From NCBI RefSeq assembly GCF_001412085.1, contig NZ_LKEV01000001.1, forward strand, positions 248,001-312,000: a DNA stretch of 64,000 nt, written 5' to 3'. Numbering within the stretch: the stretch's first letter is position 1; each line of letters opens with the position of its first letter. This document shows, in pieces, positions 21,773 through 30,108 of this stretch. The position numbers were made by a program, and so were the translations under genes. A model generated the notes under the pieces. The model searched no databases and had not been told where the DNA came from. It was given only the letters and a program-made list of their open reading frames with translations. The DNA is from Corynebacterium lowii. Its GTDB lineage: Bacteria > Actinomycetota > Actinomycetes > Mycobacteriales > Mycobacteriaceae.

Positions 21773-23152
21773 ATGAGGTCTGTGCGTTCCCTTCTCCTTA
21801 TCTCCCTCGCTCTGTTGCCGCTGCTCGCGGGTGCGGTGTACCTCGGCGTGAGCGCCCAGGGGCCGGAGTCCACGTGGTCCAGCGGAGAGGAACCTCACGC
21901 CGCCCCCGCCGCGCAAAGCACACAGCTTGCCGACGCCCGCCGCGCCGCTATCGACGCCGGAAGCAACGCCAGCTTCCTCGCCAACGGCACCGCCCAGCTG
22001 CTCAGCGGCGTGGAAAAGTTTGAATCCGGCGGGGTGACGGAGGGGGCCGCGCAGCTCACCGACGGTGCCGTACAGTTGCGTGAGGGCATGATTCAGCTCC
22101 AGGCCGCCACCGGACAAATGGGCCAGGGAGCCACTGAACTGGCCGATGGCGTGGGCGGCGCCATTGACCGCGTGCTGGCCCTGGGCGTGATTCAGGGGCA
22201 GCTCAACGAGGCCGCCACCACCCTAGAGAAGGAATTAGAAAAGTCCACCGACCCGCGGGCCGCCGACCTGTGCGGCCAACTCGCGGATTTTAAGGCCCAA
22301 CTTGGTAACGCGGGCCTTGGAGAGGAAACCACCACGCAACTCACCCGCCTGCGCGATGGCTCCCGGGACCTTGCCAACCAACTGGCCGTGCCCGGCTATG
22401 GTTTTCACGACGGTATTTATAGCGCCACCGATGGGGCCAAGCGCCTGGCCAGCGGCATGGAAGAGATGAACGGAAAAGTAGGCGGCGCCCTCGATGGCAT
22501 GGGGAACCTCAGCGACGGTGCGCGCCAGCTCAACGACATGGCCCAGGAAAACCGCACGCAGGTGCAGGCCATTCAACGCGCGCTGCCCGTGGTACAGGCG
22601 AACGCGGAGGGAGAGGCGACCACCGCCCGCGAATTGTTACCCACCTATGCCCTGCTGATCGCCGCGCTGGCACTCATCGGCGGCACCGGGGTGGGCCTGC
22701 TGCGCCGCTGGCTCGACCGCGCCGTGGCCTACGTGGGTGTGGTGGCCGCCGGAGGGATGCTCCTCTGGTTGCTGAGTTCCGGGTTTGACGCAGCCGTTCT
22801 CCTCGGAGGCATCGGAATCATTGCGCTTCTGGCAGCGGCCTCGGCGGGAATCACCGTGGGACTGCGCACGCTCGGTGGCTCCCGCGGGGGCATAGTGATG
22901 GTGGCCGTATACTTCCTCGTCCAGATCGGTGTGGTGGGTTGGGTCTGGCACAGCGCCATGACCGCCGACTTGCCCGCCGCCTGGAATATCGGCGCGGGAC
23001 TCCTGCCGTTGCACTATGCCACCGGGGCGCTGAGCACCCTGGGCAACGGAGGCAGCGCGGTATTCCTGTGGACCGCCGTGGCCGTGTTGGGGGCCGTGAC
23101 GGTGCTGAGCGCACCGCTGTGGAGGAACACGCGGGTATCTCAAGCCGATTAG
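21773..23152 (+). CDS. Membrane protein with YhgE/Pip-like Leu/Gly heptad repeats
   Basis: 459 residues. The N-terminal membrane segment LLLISLALLPLLAGAVYLGV is followed by an extracytoplasmic domain (about 35-285) with GAAQLTDGAVQLREGMIQL-type repeats (x-x-x-L-x-x-G heptads). Five to six C-terminal helices (about 290-450) follow. This is the architecture of YhgE/Pip and MmpL-neighbour membrane proteins. It is small for the family and has a single Cys (LCGQL). Function unknown; envelope transport or secretion is a reasonable guess. It is divergent from mrpA and is followed 9 bp later by the EEP-family gene. Confidence 0.7.
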   Translation: MRSVRSLLLISLALLPLLAGAVYLGVSAQGPESTWSSGEEPHAAPAAQSTQLADARRAAIDAGSNASFLANGTAQLLSGVEKFESGGVTEGAAQLTDGAVQLREGMIQLQAATGQMGQGATELADGVGGAIDRVLALGVIQGQLNEAATTLEKELEKSTDPRAADLCGQLADFKAQLGNAGLGEETTTQLTRLRDGSRDLANQLAVPGYGFHDGIYSATDGAKRLASGMEEMNGKVGGALDGMGNLSDGARQLNDMAQENRTQVQAIQRALPVVQANAEGEATTARELLPTYALLIAALALIGGTGVGLLRRWLDRAVAYVGVVAAGGMLLWLLSSGFDAAVLLGGIGIIALLAAASAGITVGLRTLGGSRGGIVMVAVYFLVQIGVVGWVWHSAMTADLPAAWNIGAGLLPLHYATGALSTLGNGGSAVFLWTAVAVLGAVTVLSAPLWRNTRVSQAD

Positions 23153-23155
23153 AGT
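23150..23155 (+). promoter_or_regulatory. -10 hexamer TAGAGT overlapping a stop codon
   Basis: TAGAGT begins with the TAG stop of the upstream gene and lies 6 nt before ATG 23162. If real, the downstream gene also has its own leaderless promoter. Confidence 0.35.
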
Positions 23156-23161
23156 GGCCAT

Positions 23162-24133
23162 ATGGCTGCTGCACTCAGGAATCTCGTGGGTTGGCTCCTC
23201 TGCGCGGTGGGCGTGGTTGCCCTCACCATTGCGGCCCTGCCTTCCACGGGGTTTTCGCGCTGGGCGAGCACTCTGCTCTTCGGCGCCCAGATCATTGCCT
23301 TTCCCCGCCTCCTGGGCCTGGGGATAGTACTCTTTGGGCTGGTCACGGCTCTTTTCTTCCGCTCCGCCAGGATCGGTGGGGCGTTCCTCGTGGCCGCCGG
23401 GGTGATATTCGCGGCCTTCCCCTCCACGGTGCCGTGGGTGGGGGTGCCCACGGGGGCGTCGGAAGCCAGCGGAGATACCCTCACCGTGGCCACCCTGAAC
23501 AGCCAGGCCACGCTGGCCCAGAGCGACATCGAGGAATTAGCGCAGCACTATTCCCCCGACGTGATCGTGCTCCCCGATGCCTCCCCGGACAGGGCCGCCC
23601 GCGCGGCGCAGGGTACGGAGTACGAGGGCACTGCCTACGCCGGTGAGCTGGGAGAGATTCACGCGGAGCCCACCACCATGCTCCTACACCCGAGGTTGGG
23701 GGAACTCACTCCTGCTGATGGCCCAACCACCACGCTGAACACACCGAGCCTGGCCCTGCCTGCGGGGGTGGACATCATCGGTATTCACACCCTGCCCCCG
23801 GTGCCCGAGGCGATGGAGGGCTGGCGCGCAGACCTCGATAGCGTGCTGGCCTTTGGCGAGGACCCCACCCGCGGCCCGCTCATTCTCGCCGGGGACTTCA
23901 ACGCCACCCTGCGCCACGGCCCGCTCGCGGCGCGTACGCGCCTGGTGGACACCGCCCAAGAATGTGCCGCCGCCCCCGAGGGCACCTGGCCCGCTTCTCG
24001 ATCCTCGCTGCTGCGCACCCCCATTGACCACGTGTTTGTGACCCCTGATATTCAGGTGCTCGACTGCGCCGTGCGACGAGTGGGCGCCGGTGACCACCGC
24101 GCCTACGTGGCCACTCTCCGCCTGCCGGGGTGA
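23162..24133 (+). CDS. Membrane-anchored endonuclease/exonuclease/phosphatase-family protein
   Basis: 323 residues. Three hydrophobic segments (about 8-26, 38-62, 70-90) lead into an EEP-fold domain. Signature pieces are VATLNSQATLAQSDIEELAQHYSPDVIVL, LILAGDFNATL (Asp/Asn catalytic pair) and a terminal GAGDHRAYVATL (SDHRP-like, here with G before DH). The topology places the domain outside the membrane. Substrate unknown; related secreted EEP proteins cleave phosphodiesters in nucleic acids or lipids. The Glu after LN of the first motif is Ser here, so activity is uncertain. Confidence 0.75.
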   Translation: MAAALRNLVGWLLCAVGVVALTIAALPSTGFSRWASTLLFGAQIIAFPRLLGLGIVLFGLVTALFFRSARIGGAFLVAAGVIFAAFPSTVPWVGVPTGASEASGDTLTVATLNSQATLAQSDIEELAQHYSPDVIVLPDASPDRAARAAQGTEYEGTAYAGELGEIHAEPTTMLLHPRLGELTPADGPTTTLNTPSLALPAGVDIIGIHTLPPVPEAMEGWRADLDSVLAFGEDPTRGPLILAGDFNATLRHGPLAARTRLVDTAQECAAAPEGTWPASRSSLLRTPIDHVFVTPDIQVLDCAVRRVGAGDHRAYVATLRLPG

Positions 24134-24142
24134 GGGCTGCGT

Positions 24143-24389
24143 GCGCTAAGGGGTGCCAGTTCCGGGTGGTTGCTTATCGACGCCCCGCCAGCGGCACCCT
24201 TTAGCGCCGCGGGGTGTGGTGGGTGGGGTGGCCGCCCACCCCAAGGGGTGCCAATAGGAGGGGTGGGGGCGTCGATAAGCCCCACGGCGGCACCCCAAAG
24301 CGCCGCCACCGTGCTGCACCAACCCCAAGGGGTGACACCTCCACATCACCAGGCCGCACCAACCCGCCAGTGGCACCCCTAAGTGCTGT
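24143..24389. repeat. Cluster B of GGGGTGCCA palindromic units (three units)
   Basis: The gap between the EEP gene and the tRNA-derived att site contains three units. Unit 1 at 24143-24207 has 15-nt arms GCGCTAAGGGGTGCC / GGCACCCTTTAGCGC (one mismatch, G-U compatible) and the 13-mer GCTTATCGACGCC at 24172-24184 in its loop. Unit 2 at 24243-24301 has GGGGTGCC / GGCACCCC, with the 13-mer in reverse orientation at 24268-24280. Unit 3 at 24326-24389 has AAGGGGTGACACC / AGTGGCACCCCTAAG without the 13-mer. Confidence 0.78.
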
Positions 24390-24413
24390 CGCGCCGCCCA
24401 CCTCACCCCCACG

Positions 24414-24452
24414 CAAAAACCTCCCCCTCACCAAAAACCTGGTGAGGGGGAG
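24414..24452 (-). terminator. Original tRNA-Pro terminator, displaced by the integrated element
   Basis: CTCCCCCTCACC / GGTGAGGGGGAG perfect 12-bp stem, with TTTTT following on the minus strand. It stands 12 nt beyond the duplicated tRNA 3' end at 24464, the expected place for the terminator of the uninterrupted tRNA-Pro gene. Confidence 0.8.
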
Positions 24453-24463
24453 ACTGCTAAAAC

Positions 24464-24508
24464 TGGTCGGGATAACAGGATTTGAACCTGCGACCTCCTC
24501 GTCCCGAA
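24464..24508 (-). repeat. attL: 45-bp duplicate of the tRNA-Pro 3' part
   Basis: Identical over 45 bp to 30109-30153 (from CCA end through the anticodon loop). Beyond it the sequence diverges from tRNA. With the copy at 30109 it bounds the integrative element. Confidence 0.92.
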
Positions 24509-24602
24509 TGAAGTCGAAGAGGTGCAGCGAGGTGTTAACCTGCTCTTTTGCGTCCAACTAGTGCAGTTCCGTGCACCGTGTACGCCTCGTTTAGTCCCCA
24601 CT

Positions 24603-24622
24603 GGGTGACAAGCGGGTGACAA
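24603..24622 (+). repeat. Left copy of a 20-bp subterminal direct repeat
   Basis: GGGTGACAAGCGGGTGACAA, itself a tandem GGGTGACAA pair, lies 95 bp inside attL and directly before rep. The identical 20-mer is at 30019-30038 near attR. It is a candidate arm-type binding site for integrase or excisionase. Confidence 0.6.
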
Positions 24623-24625
24623 AGA

Positions 24626-25723
24626 ATGACCTCCTCGGAACAGGGCGAGAAGCCCGCAGATCCTTCTCGGTGGAGCGTGTGCCAGCGTCCGGTGCGGGTG
24701 CTGACTTCGGAGGGTGTCCAACACGTTCGGTGTGGCACTCGGCGAAAGGCTCAGTGTGAGGGCTGTGCTCAGATTGCCTACCGGGATTACAAGCGTCTGC
24801 TGCTGGAGGGATGTAAGGAGCTGGCTGAGATAGGGGACTGCGTCTTTTTTCTCATGACGTTGACAGCACCCTCGTTCGGGAAGGTGCATTTTGTGCCCAA
24901 GAAGCCGGGACAGGCTCGCAGGTGCGCTTGCGGTGCCTACCACGATGCGGTGAAGGACACGGGTCTTCGTGGGGTGCCGGTCGATATGGACTCTTACCGT
25001 TATGAGGAGGTCGTTGAGTGGAACTACCACCTTGGCAAGCTCTGGAACGCTACCAATGTGCGGCTCTCTAAGCTGCTGCCGGGGATGGACTATGTGAAGG
25101 TCGCGGAGTGGCAGATGCGTGGCTCCCTGCACCTCCACGTCATCCTGCGAATTTCTCGGAAGGAATGGCTGGCGCAGGTGGCCAGCGCACAGGCTCATGG
25201 TAGAAGTTTTGAGGAGGTCATTGCCGATGTCGTTACCGGCATTGTTGTAGGCAACAAATGGCGTTGGGGTGACAAAGCCATTGATGTTCGCCAGATTAAG
25301 CCGGGGGAAGACCAAACGAAGACCGCTCATTACTTGGCGAAGGCTCTGCAATACGTGACCAAGGACGTGATGCATGATCGCGAACATCCTGTTCGTCCGG
25401 AGGCTCGTGATCACGTCGAGCGTTTGGACTGCGCTGCTCGCGATATGGTGTGTAACCACTGCGAAGGGGGTGCGATGGCCTGCGGGAGTTTGTGCCACCG
25501 TCGGTGGGGTGCCAGGAGCAGTACAATGTCAAAAAGCCGAGGGGGAAAGAAAAGGTGGGGTTGGTGCAAGCTTCGCCGTATGGATCTTCAAGCGGGGCGG
25601 CGCTGGTACGCTCAGTTGATGGAACGAGCTGAGATGGCAGAACGTCACCTAAAGGAGGCGTTCATAGGGGAAGACAGCTGTAGCGCATCGGAGCAATCAA
25701 GGAGCGAGGTCATGCTGTTGTAG
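24626..25723 (+). CDS. RepSA-like replication initiator (HUH rolling-circle type)
   Basis: 365 residues. TLTAPSFGKVHF (about 79-90) followed by the Cys-rich CACGAYHD is characteristic of RepSA proteins of Streptomyces AICEs. The metal-binding HUH motif is H169-L-H171 in RGSLHLHVILR. Candidate nicking tyrosines are Tyr236 and Tyr243 in AHYLAKALQYVTKDV. Cys pairs occur near the N-terminus (CEGC) and C-terminus (CNHC ... CGSLC), probably zinc-binding. It would nick the excised circle for rolling-circle replication. ATG 24626 has no clear RBS. It lies directly inside attL, reading towards int. Confidence 0.85.
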   Translation: MTSSEQGEKPADPSRWSVCQRPVRVLTSEGVQHVRCGTRRKAQCEGCAQIAYRDYKRLLLEGCKELAEIGDCVFFLMTLTAPSFGKVHFVPKKPGQARRCACGAYHDAVKDTGLRGVPVDMDSYRYEEVVEWNYHLGKLWNATNVRLSKLLPGMDYVKVAEWQMRGSLHLHVILRISRKEWLAQVASAQAHGRSFEEVIADVVTGIVVGNKWRWGDKAIDVRQIKPGEDQTKTAHYLAKALQYVTKDVMHDREHPVRPEARDHVERLDCAARDMVCNHCEGGAMACGSLCHRRWGARSSTMSKSRGGKKRWGWCKLRRMDLQAGRRWYAQLMERAEMAERHLKEAFIGEDSCSASEQSRSEVMLL

Positions 25724-25824
25724 TGCGGCGCGGAACGTTACACAGGCGGAGAGGGGTGCTCCGCCTCTCTTGCATGCCCAGGTATTGCAACGATGCCCGA
25801 TGGGGCTGTTTTCGCAGCGGATCC

Positions 25825-25919
25825 GGCACCACCTCCGCGCCTTCGGGAGGTGCCGACGGCTTTGTCGTCAGACAAAAGCCAGGCGGTACCTCCAGCGACA
25901 CCCGCAGCGCGGGTGTCGC
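25825..25919 (+). other. Three consecutive stem-loops downstream of rep (candidate replication origin)
   Basis: Within the 480-bp gap 25724-26202, which holds no convincing gene, three hairpins follow each other: 25825-25854 (GGCACC...GGTGCC type with a bulge), 25858-25880 (GGCTTTGTC / GACAAAAGCC, one bulge) and 25895-25919 (perfect 11-bp stem GCGACACCCGC / GCGGGTGTCGC with loop AGC). A double-strand or single-strand origin for the RepSA-like protein is plausible. The third could equally be a rep terminator. Confidence 0.45.
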
Positions 25920-26049
25920 CTTGATTAAGTAGAGAAAATCTCAAACAAGCAGGCGCCGGTCAGTGCCCCAGGCAGCTATGGGGCTGACACATATCTGGAT
26001 AGCCAGGAGACGCTCCTGTAGCTGTGGGCCAGCCAGCACGGTGTTCGTT

Positions 26050-26081
26050 CCATAGTTCCCCCTTCGAGGGGCTATGGTTTT
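26050..26081 (+). terminator. Hairpin followed by TTTT
   Basis: CCATAG(TT)CCCC / GGGG-CTATGG with a short CTTCGA loop, then TTTT. It ends rightward transcription from rep before the convergent XRE gene. Confidence 0.55.
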
Positions 26082-26202
26082 ACGTCGGTAGAGCTAGTCC
26101 TCGAAGAGTGATGCTGTGTTAGCAGGCTGCTGCTTGATGGTCTTCGGCACTTTACGCTGCGCTTCGGTTGGTTGGGGCAAGTGCGTTCATGGGTTGATCC
26201 CC

Positions 26203-27093
26203 TTACCGTGTTTTTGTCTGCTGGTTATAGGCGTACGTAATTGCCGTTGAGATTTTGGGGTAGTAGATGAGAGCTGCACATCGCTGTTCTACGGTTTCGG
26301 GAAAGTTCCTTAAAGGGCCGATGGTAGAGTAAACCGCGTCTTTTCCGTAACCGCTCAAGTAGGCGTGTTTTAGCTCGGCGACCTTAGCTCTCTTCTCCTC
26401 GAGTTTGGCTAATGCTGTGGTGGGATCTTCGGTGATCGCTTTTAGCAGGAGGGGGTCGAGGCTTGCTGGCCAGGAGCCGTTCTGCTCGCTCTCTTCGAAG
26501 CCTTCGAAGTGGGGGCGTGGGTCGAATCGGCAGAAGTCGGCGACCTCCGTATAGAAGTTCTCGATGGCTTGTGTGAGTGGCTCAAGGAAGGCGTCAAGTT
26601 CCTTCGTTGTGCGAGCTATGTAGTTGTCGGGTGTGGGGTCGTTCGAGAGTGCTAGGAGTGTGGCCGGGTTCGCGTAGAGGCGTGCATTGATTGCGCCCTG
26701 GATGGCGGAACCGAAGCGGGTGATGGCGCTCGGGTATGGGGGGTACTCGTAACTCAGTGTCCAGTTCTGAGCACCTTCGAGGGGGAGCTTGTAATCCGCG
26801 CCGGAGAGAGCTGGGGGCTTGGCTATATCTTCCTGTGACCAGGGGATCAGGATAGTTGCTGGGGGGACTTGGTACGCCACTGCTAGCTGCACTAGTTCTT
26901 CAACGGATAGGCCACGCTCGCCAGTCTCTATACGCGCAAGCATCGCGGATGTGAGCTTGGGGGGTTCGATGCGGGCGGTGGCTTCGTCACGAGTGAGTCC
27001 GAGCATTTCTCTAATGCGGCGCAAGTTAGTGCGATAGGCCTGTGTGGTCGTGTGCTCTGCTTCGTATCGTTCGGTGCGTCTAGCTGGAGACAT
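26203..27093 (-). CDS. XRE-family helix-turn-helix regulator of the integrative element
   Basis: 296 residues. The HTH domain spans about residues 23-80 (RRIREMLGLTRDEATARIEPPKLTSAMLARIETGERGLS), with a long C-terminal domain (90-296) of no recognised family. It is transcribed against the other element genes and divergent from the small protein/tra operon. A perfect 20-bp palindrome lies in the intergenic region. The probable role is repressor of the tra-xis-int operon, like the control genes of other AICEs. An abortive-infection or other cargo role is possible for the C-terminal domain but not supported. Confidence 0.75.
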   Translation of the reverse strand: MSPARRTERYEAEHTTTQAYRTNLRRIREMLGLTRDEATARIEPPKLTSAMLARIETGERGLSVEELVQLAVAYQVPPATILIPWSQEDIAKPPALSGADYKLPLEGAQNWTLSYEYPPYPSAITRFGSAIQGAINARLYANPATLLALSNDPTPDNYIARTTKELDAFLEPLTQAIENFYTEVADFCRFDPRPHFEGFEESEQNGSWPASLDPLLLKAITEDPTTALAKLEEKRAKVAELKHAYLSGYGKDAVYSTIGPLRNFPETVEQRCAALIYYPKISTAITYAYNQQTKTR

Positions 27094-27143
27094 GGGGCTA
27101 TTTTACCGAACTATTGCCAGAACGGGGACCGGCATGTAATGTC

Positions 27144-27163
27144 TGTAACAGGTACCTGTTACA
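27144..27163. promoter_or_regulatory. Perfect 20-bp palindromic operator
   Basis: TGTAACAGGTACCTGTTACA, perfectly self-complementary, with a further half-site AGGTAAC directly following (27163-27169). It lies 50 bp before the XRE start and 31 bp before the rightward operon start. It is a probable binding site of the XRE regulator. Confidence 0.7.
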
Positions 27164-27193
27164 GGTAACGGAAACGATTAAAAGGAGGTTGTG

Positions 27194-27538
27194 ATGGCCG
27201 GTTTGATGGTGAAGTTGGGTAACGCCCAGCGTGTGCAGATGGTTCCCACGGGGGAGACTCGTCCGAAGTTCAAATACGAGAACGGTGAGCGAACTGATCA
27301 GGCGGTGCGCTTTGATGATGGTCGTCCGGTGTTCGGGTTCACGGCTGCTGTCGCAATCGATGGCGAACGCCTGGATTCGGTTCAGGTCGAGTCGCCTCTG
27401 GAGTCCCTGCCGGAGGTTCCCTTTGGCACTGTTTTGCTCGGTGAGGGTGAAGCGCGGCTCCGTGTGTCTCCCAAAGATCAGTACAGCGTCCGGGCCGTGG
27501 TGGTTGTTGACGGTCTGAAGGTTGCGGGGAGTAAGTAA
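27194..27538 (+). CDS. Hypothetical protein of the integrative element
   Basis: 114 residues beginning MAGLMVKLGNAQRVQM; ATG 27194 has AAAGGAGG 5 nt upstream. A beta-rich pattern (VFGFTAAVAIDGERL, YSVRAVVVVDGLKV) suggests a small all-beta protein. I do not recognise the family. It heads the operon and its stop overlaps the tra start (TAATG), so it is likely co-expressed with the translocase. Confidence 0.65.
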   Translation: MAGLMVKLGNAQRVQMVPTGETRPKFKYENGERTDQAVRFDDGRPVFGFTAAVAIDGERLDSVQVESPLESLPEVPFGTVLLGEGEARLRVSPKDQYSVRAVVVVDGLKVAGSK

Positions 27539-28794
27539 TGTCCGGCGCTGGGGTTTCGATGCCGGCACCACTGCTCGCGGTATGGGCATTGTTGGCTGTG
27601 ATGGCTGTGCTGATGGTGGTGTTTCAGATGTCGCCCACGCAACGTCTGGTACGACGGTTGCGTCCCGTATGGGATGGGGCTGGTGTCACGAAGTCTGAGG
27701 TTGTCGGTGTCGGTGACAAGCGCCGCACGGTGCGGCATCGTCCCAGCGTCTCGGGGCTGAAGAAGCTAGATGGACAGGCGCTGTCGTTTATCGTCCGCCC
27801 GAATCCAGGGATGACCGTTGAGGATATTGTGGGGTGTGCTGATGCCATTCGTGATGCGTTGCGCGTTCAAGAGGTCAAGGCTGTGCCGTTGGGTGGCGGT
27901 CGCGTTCGGGTGGAGGTTTATCGACGGGGTGCCGAGCCCGAGAAGTTCGGTCTAGCGGATCTGTCGGGTGCTTATGGGGGACTCGATTCTGGGGTAGCTG
28001 CTGGAGTGCATTCGGGACGGTTGCTTTTGGGGCGTGATGATTCGGGTGCCTTGCGGTGGATCAATCTCGGCCACACGTTGGTGGTCGGTGCAACTGGATC
28101 TGGCAAGGGGTCGGTGCTGTGGCGTTACGTCATGAGTGCTGTGGATGTCTTCGCTGCATCTGGTGGGGGAGTACGCCTGTTCGGTATTGATCCGAAGCGC
28201 GCAGAGCTTGCAGGTGTTGACGGGGCTTTCGAGCGGGTGGCTTTTGATGGGCAGGACATCCTAGAGGTTCTCGAGGATGTGCTCGGGGTGATGAAGCAGC
28301 GCCAGCAGGAGGGACGGCGTTCTTTTGTCCATGATGAAGAGCACCCCTTGGTGCTGTTGGTTATTGATGAGTTCAATGCGCTGGGTGTCATGGAAGACCG
28401 GAAGTGGCAAGCGGCGGTGAAGTCCGCGTTGCAGCAGATCTTGTCCCAGGGGCGCTCGGCGGGGGTGTATGTGCTGGCTGCGGCACAGCAGCCTCAGAAG
28501 GAGCTTCTGGGTGCTTATCGGCCGCATTTCATGAACCGCATTTGTTTGCGTGTGGAGTCCGCACAGGAGGTCGACATGGTGCTCGGGGTGGGTGCTGTTG
28601 AGATGGGAGCGGTCGCACATCAGATTGCTCCGGCAACTGAGTCCAATGGTTATTCAACTGCGGGGTTGGCGTATGTGCGCACTGACGGTGAGCCTGCTCC
28701 TGTGCGGGTGCGTGCGCCCTATGTCAGTGATGAAGACATCCTCCACTGGGTGGAGGGTATCGAAGCTAAGAAAGGGACATCTCATGGGTGCTAG
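27538..28794 (+). CDS. FtsK/SpoIIIE-type DNA translocase (TraSA-like transfer protein)
   Basis: 418 residues. One membrane segment is near the N-terminus (LLAVWALLAVMAVLMVVF). The motor domain has Walker A GATGSGKGS at residues 184-192 and Walker B LVLLVIDEF at 271-279, then QQPQKELLGAYRPHFMNRICLR. In AICEs this single protein moves double-stranded DNA between mycelia or cells, so it implies conjugative ability. It is shorter than chromosomal FtsK, has no gamma domain, and overlaps xis by 11 bp. Confidence 0.88.
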   Translation: MSGAGVSMPAPLLAVWALLAVMAVLMVVFQMSPTQRLVRRLRPVWDGAGVTKSEVVGVGDKRRTVRHRPSVSGLKKLDGQALSFIVRPNPGMTVEDIVGCADAIRDALRVQEVKAVPLGGGRVRVEVYRRGAEPEKFGLADLSGAYGGLDSGVAAGVHSGRLLLGRDDSGALRWINLGHTLVVGATGSGKGSVLWRYVMSAVDVFAASGGGVRLFGIDPKRAELAGVDGAFERVAFDGQDILEVLEDVLGVMKQRQQEGRRSFVHDEEHPLVLLVIDEFNALGVMEDRKWQAAVKSALQQILSQGRSAGVYVLAAAQQPQKELLGAYRPHFMNRICLRVESAQEVDMVLGVGAVEMGAVAHQIAPATESNGYSTAGLAYVRTDGEPAPVRVRAPYVSDEDILHWVEGIEAKKGTSHGC

Positions 28795-28996
28795 CGCAAT
28801 GAAGGTGCCGATTCGCTGGGCAGACTACGGTCCGGTGTTGACTCCTCGAGAGGTCGCGGAGATTCTATCGATCTCCCGCTCGACACTCTCCTCGTGGCGG
28901 CGGCTAGCGTTCCCTCCTCTGGAGCCGGTCATCGCTCAGGGGCGTGTCGTGAGGTATTCCCGGGCGGATGTGCGCCGCCTGCTTGAGAGTAGGTAG
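28784..28996 (+). CDS. xis: Excisionase (MerR/HTH_17-type)
   Basis: 70 residues from ATG 28784 (AAAGGGA upstream). A single winged-helix DNA-binding domain: LTPREVAEILSISRSTLSSWRRL then a wing and VVRYSRADVRRLLESR. It stands between tra and int, 2 bp before int, the usual place for the AICE recombination directionality factor. It overlaps the end of the translocase gene. Confidence 0.8.
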   Translation: MGASAMKVPIRWADYGPVLTPREVAEILSISRSTLSSWRRLAFPPLEPVIAQGRVVRYSRADVRRLLESR

Positions 28997-28998
28997 CC

Positions 28999-30024
28999 AT
29001 GTCTCGAAAGCGGGGTGATAAGTGGCAAGGGTTGGTCAAGGTTCGTGGCCAGCAGTTTTCCGCCACCTTTGACACCGAGAAGGAGGCCAAAGCTTGGGAA
29101 GAACGAGAGCGTTTGAAGTATGCAGACACTACGTTCTCTAGGAAGCTTGGTGTGTCGAAGGTTAACACGGTGGCGGAGTTGTGGCTGGAGATCCGCAAGG
29201 ACGAGGTCGCTGAATCCACCCATTCCACGGACAAAATGGTCATCGGGCAGTTGCCTTCGCGGTTATTGAATCGACAGATGCGGGGCATTAAGCCTCAAGA
29301 TGTGCAGCTTATCCTGGATGGTTGGCGGCGGAGTAAGTCCCCAGCGACTGTTCGTAGGTATTGCGATACCCTGGGTGCCTTCTTTCGCTGGGCTGCTCAA
29401 CGCGGCTATGTGCCAATGAACCCTATGGATGGGGTGGAGGCACCGAAACGGAAGCACAAGGTGCACCAGATCAGTCCACTCACCGAGGCCGAAGTCGAAG
29501 AAATCGCTCTGGAGATCGGCGGGTTCAATGCGGAGGTTGTGCTGTTTCTTGCGTACACCGGATTGCGTTGGGGCGAAGCCCGTGCGCTGCGTGTTGGTGA
29601 TGTCCAGTTGAAGGAACAACCTCCGCGGATTCAGGTGCGTCGGTCGCAGCCTGAGGGAGCGAAGGAGAAATCGCCGAAGTCGGGACGTATGCGGATCGTG
29701 CCCATTGCCCAGAGACTGCTGCCGATAGTCGAGAAACTGGCAGTTGGTCGGGGACGCGATGCGTACCTGATTTCTCGCGATGGACGTAGTCAGATTTGGC
29801 GCGGGAGGTTCGTGAGGTCCACGAGCTGGCCACAGATTTCAGCCGGTCGCACCATCCATGACCTTCGGCATAGTGCGGCGTGCAACTGGTTGCGAAGGGG
29901 TGTTCCTGTGAATACCGTCCAGGCATGGCTTGGACACGCAGACCTCGAAACTACGGCGATCTACACGACCTACCTGGGGATGGGGATCGACCTCGGGGCG
30001 TACGAGAAAATGAACAACGGGTGA
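28999..30024 (+). CDS. int: Tyrosine recombinase, integrase of the tRNA-Pro element
   Basis: 341 residues. The N-terminal arm-binding region is followed by a SAM-like core domain (about 55-150) and the catalytic domain with Arg190 (AYTGLRWGE), His287-x-x-Arg290 (HDLRHSA), His313 (LGHAD) and Tyr322 (TAIYTTYLG). It integrates the element into the 3' part of tRNA-Pro next to which it lies, 84 bp from attR. The stop codon is embedded in the right copy of the 20-bp subterminal repeat. Intact in all key residues. Confidence 0.93.
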   Translation: MSRKRGDKWQGLVKVRGQQFSATFDTEKEAKAWEERERLKYADTTFSRKLGVSKVNTVAELWLEIRKDEVAESTHSTDKMVIGQLPSRLLNRQMRGIKPQDVQLILDGWRRSKSPATVRRYCDTLGAFFRWAAQRGYVPMNPMDGVEAPKRKHKVHQISPLTEAEVEEIALEIGGFNAEVVLFLAYTGLRWGEARALRVGDVQLKEQPPRIQVRRSQPEGAKEKSPKSGRMRIVPIAQRLLPIVEKLAVGRGRDAYLISRDGRSQIWRGRFVRSTSWPQISAGRTIHDLRHSAACNWLRRGVPVNTVQAWLGHADLETTAIYTTYLGMGIDLGAYEKMNNG

Positions 30025-30038
30025 CAAGCGGGTGACAA
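30019..30038 (+). repeat. Right copy of the 20-bp subterminal direct repeat
   Basis: Identical to 24603-24622. It spans the int stop codon and lies 71 bp inside attR. Confidence 0.6.
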
Positions 30039-30108
30039 GGTGCCCGGGAATGCTAAAAGACCAACAACCTGCAAACTAGAAAGCTGCTGGTCATTGGTCT
30101 AATCGAAT

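Noticed and set aside
24143..24389. Possible CRISPR array in repeat cluster B
   Set aside because: Units are palindromic with unequal spacing and no uniform spacers, and no cas genes are present.
25723..25944. Short ORFs on both strands in the gap after rep
   Set aside because: They are composed of the hairpin sequences and have no RBS; structured non-coding DNA explains them better.
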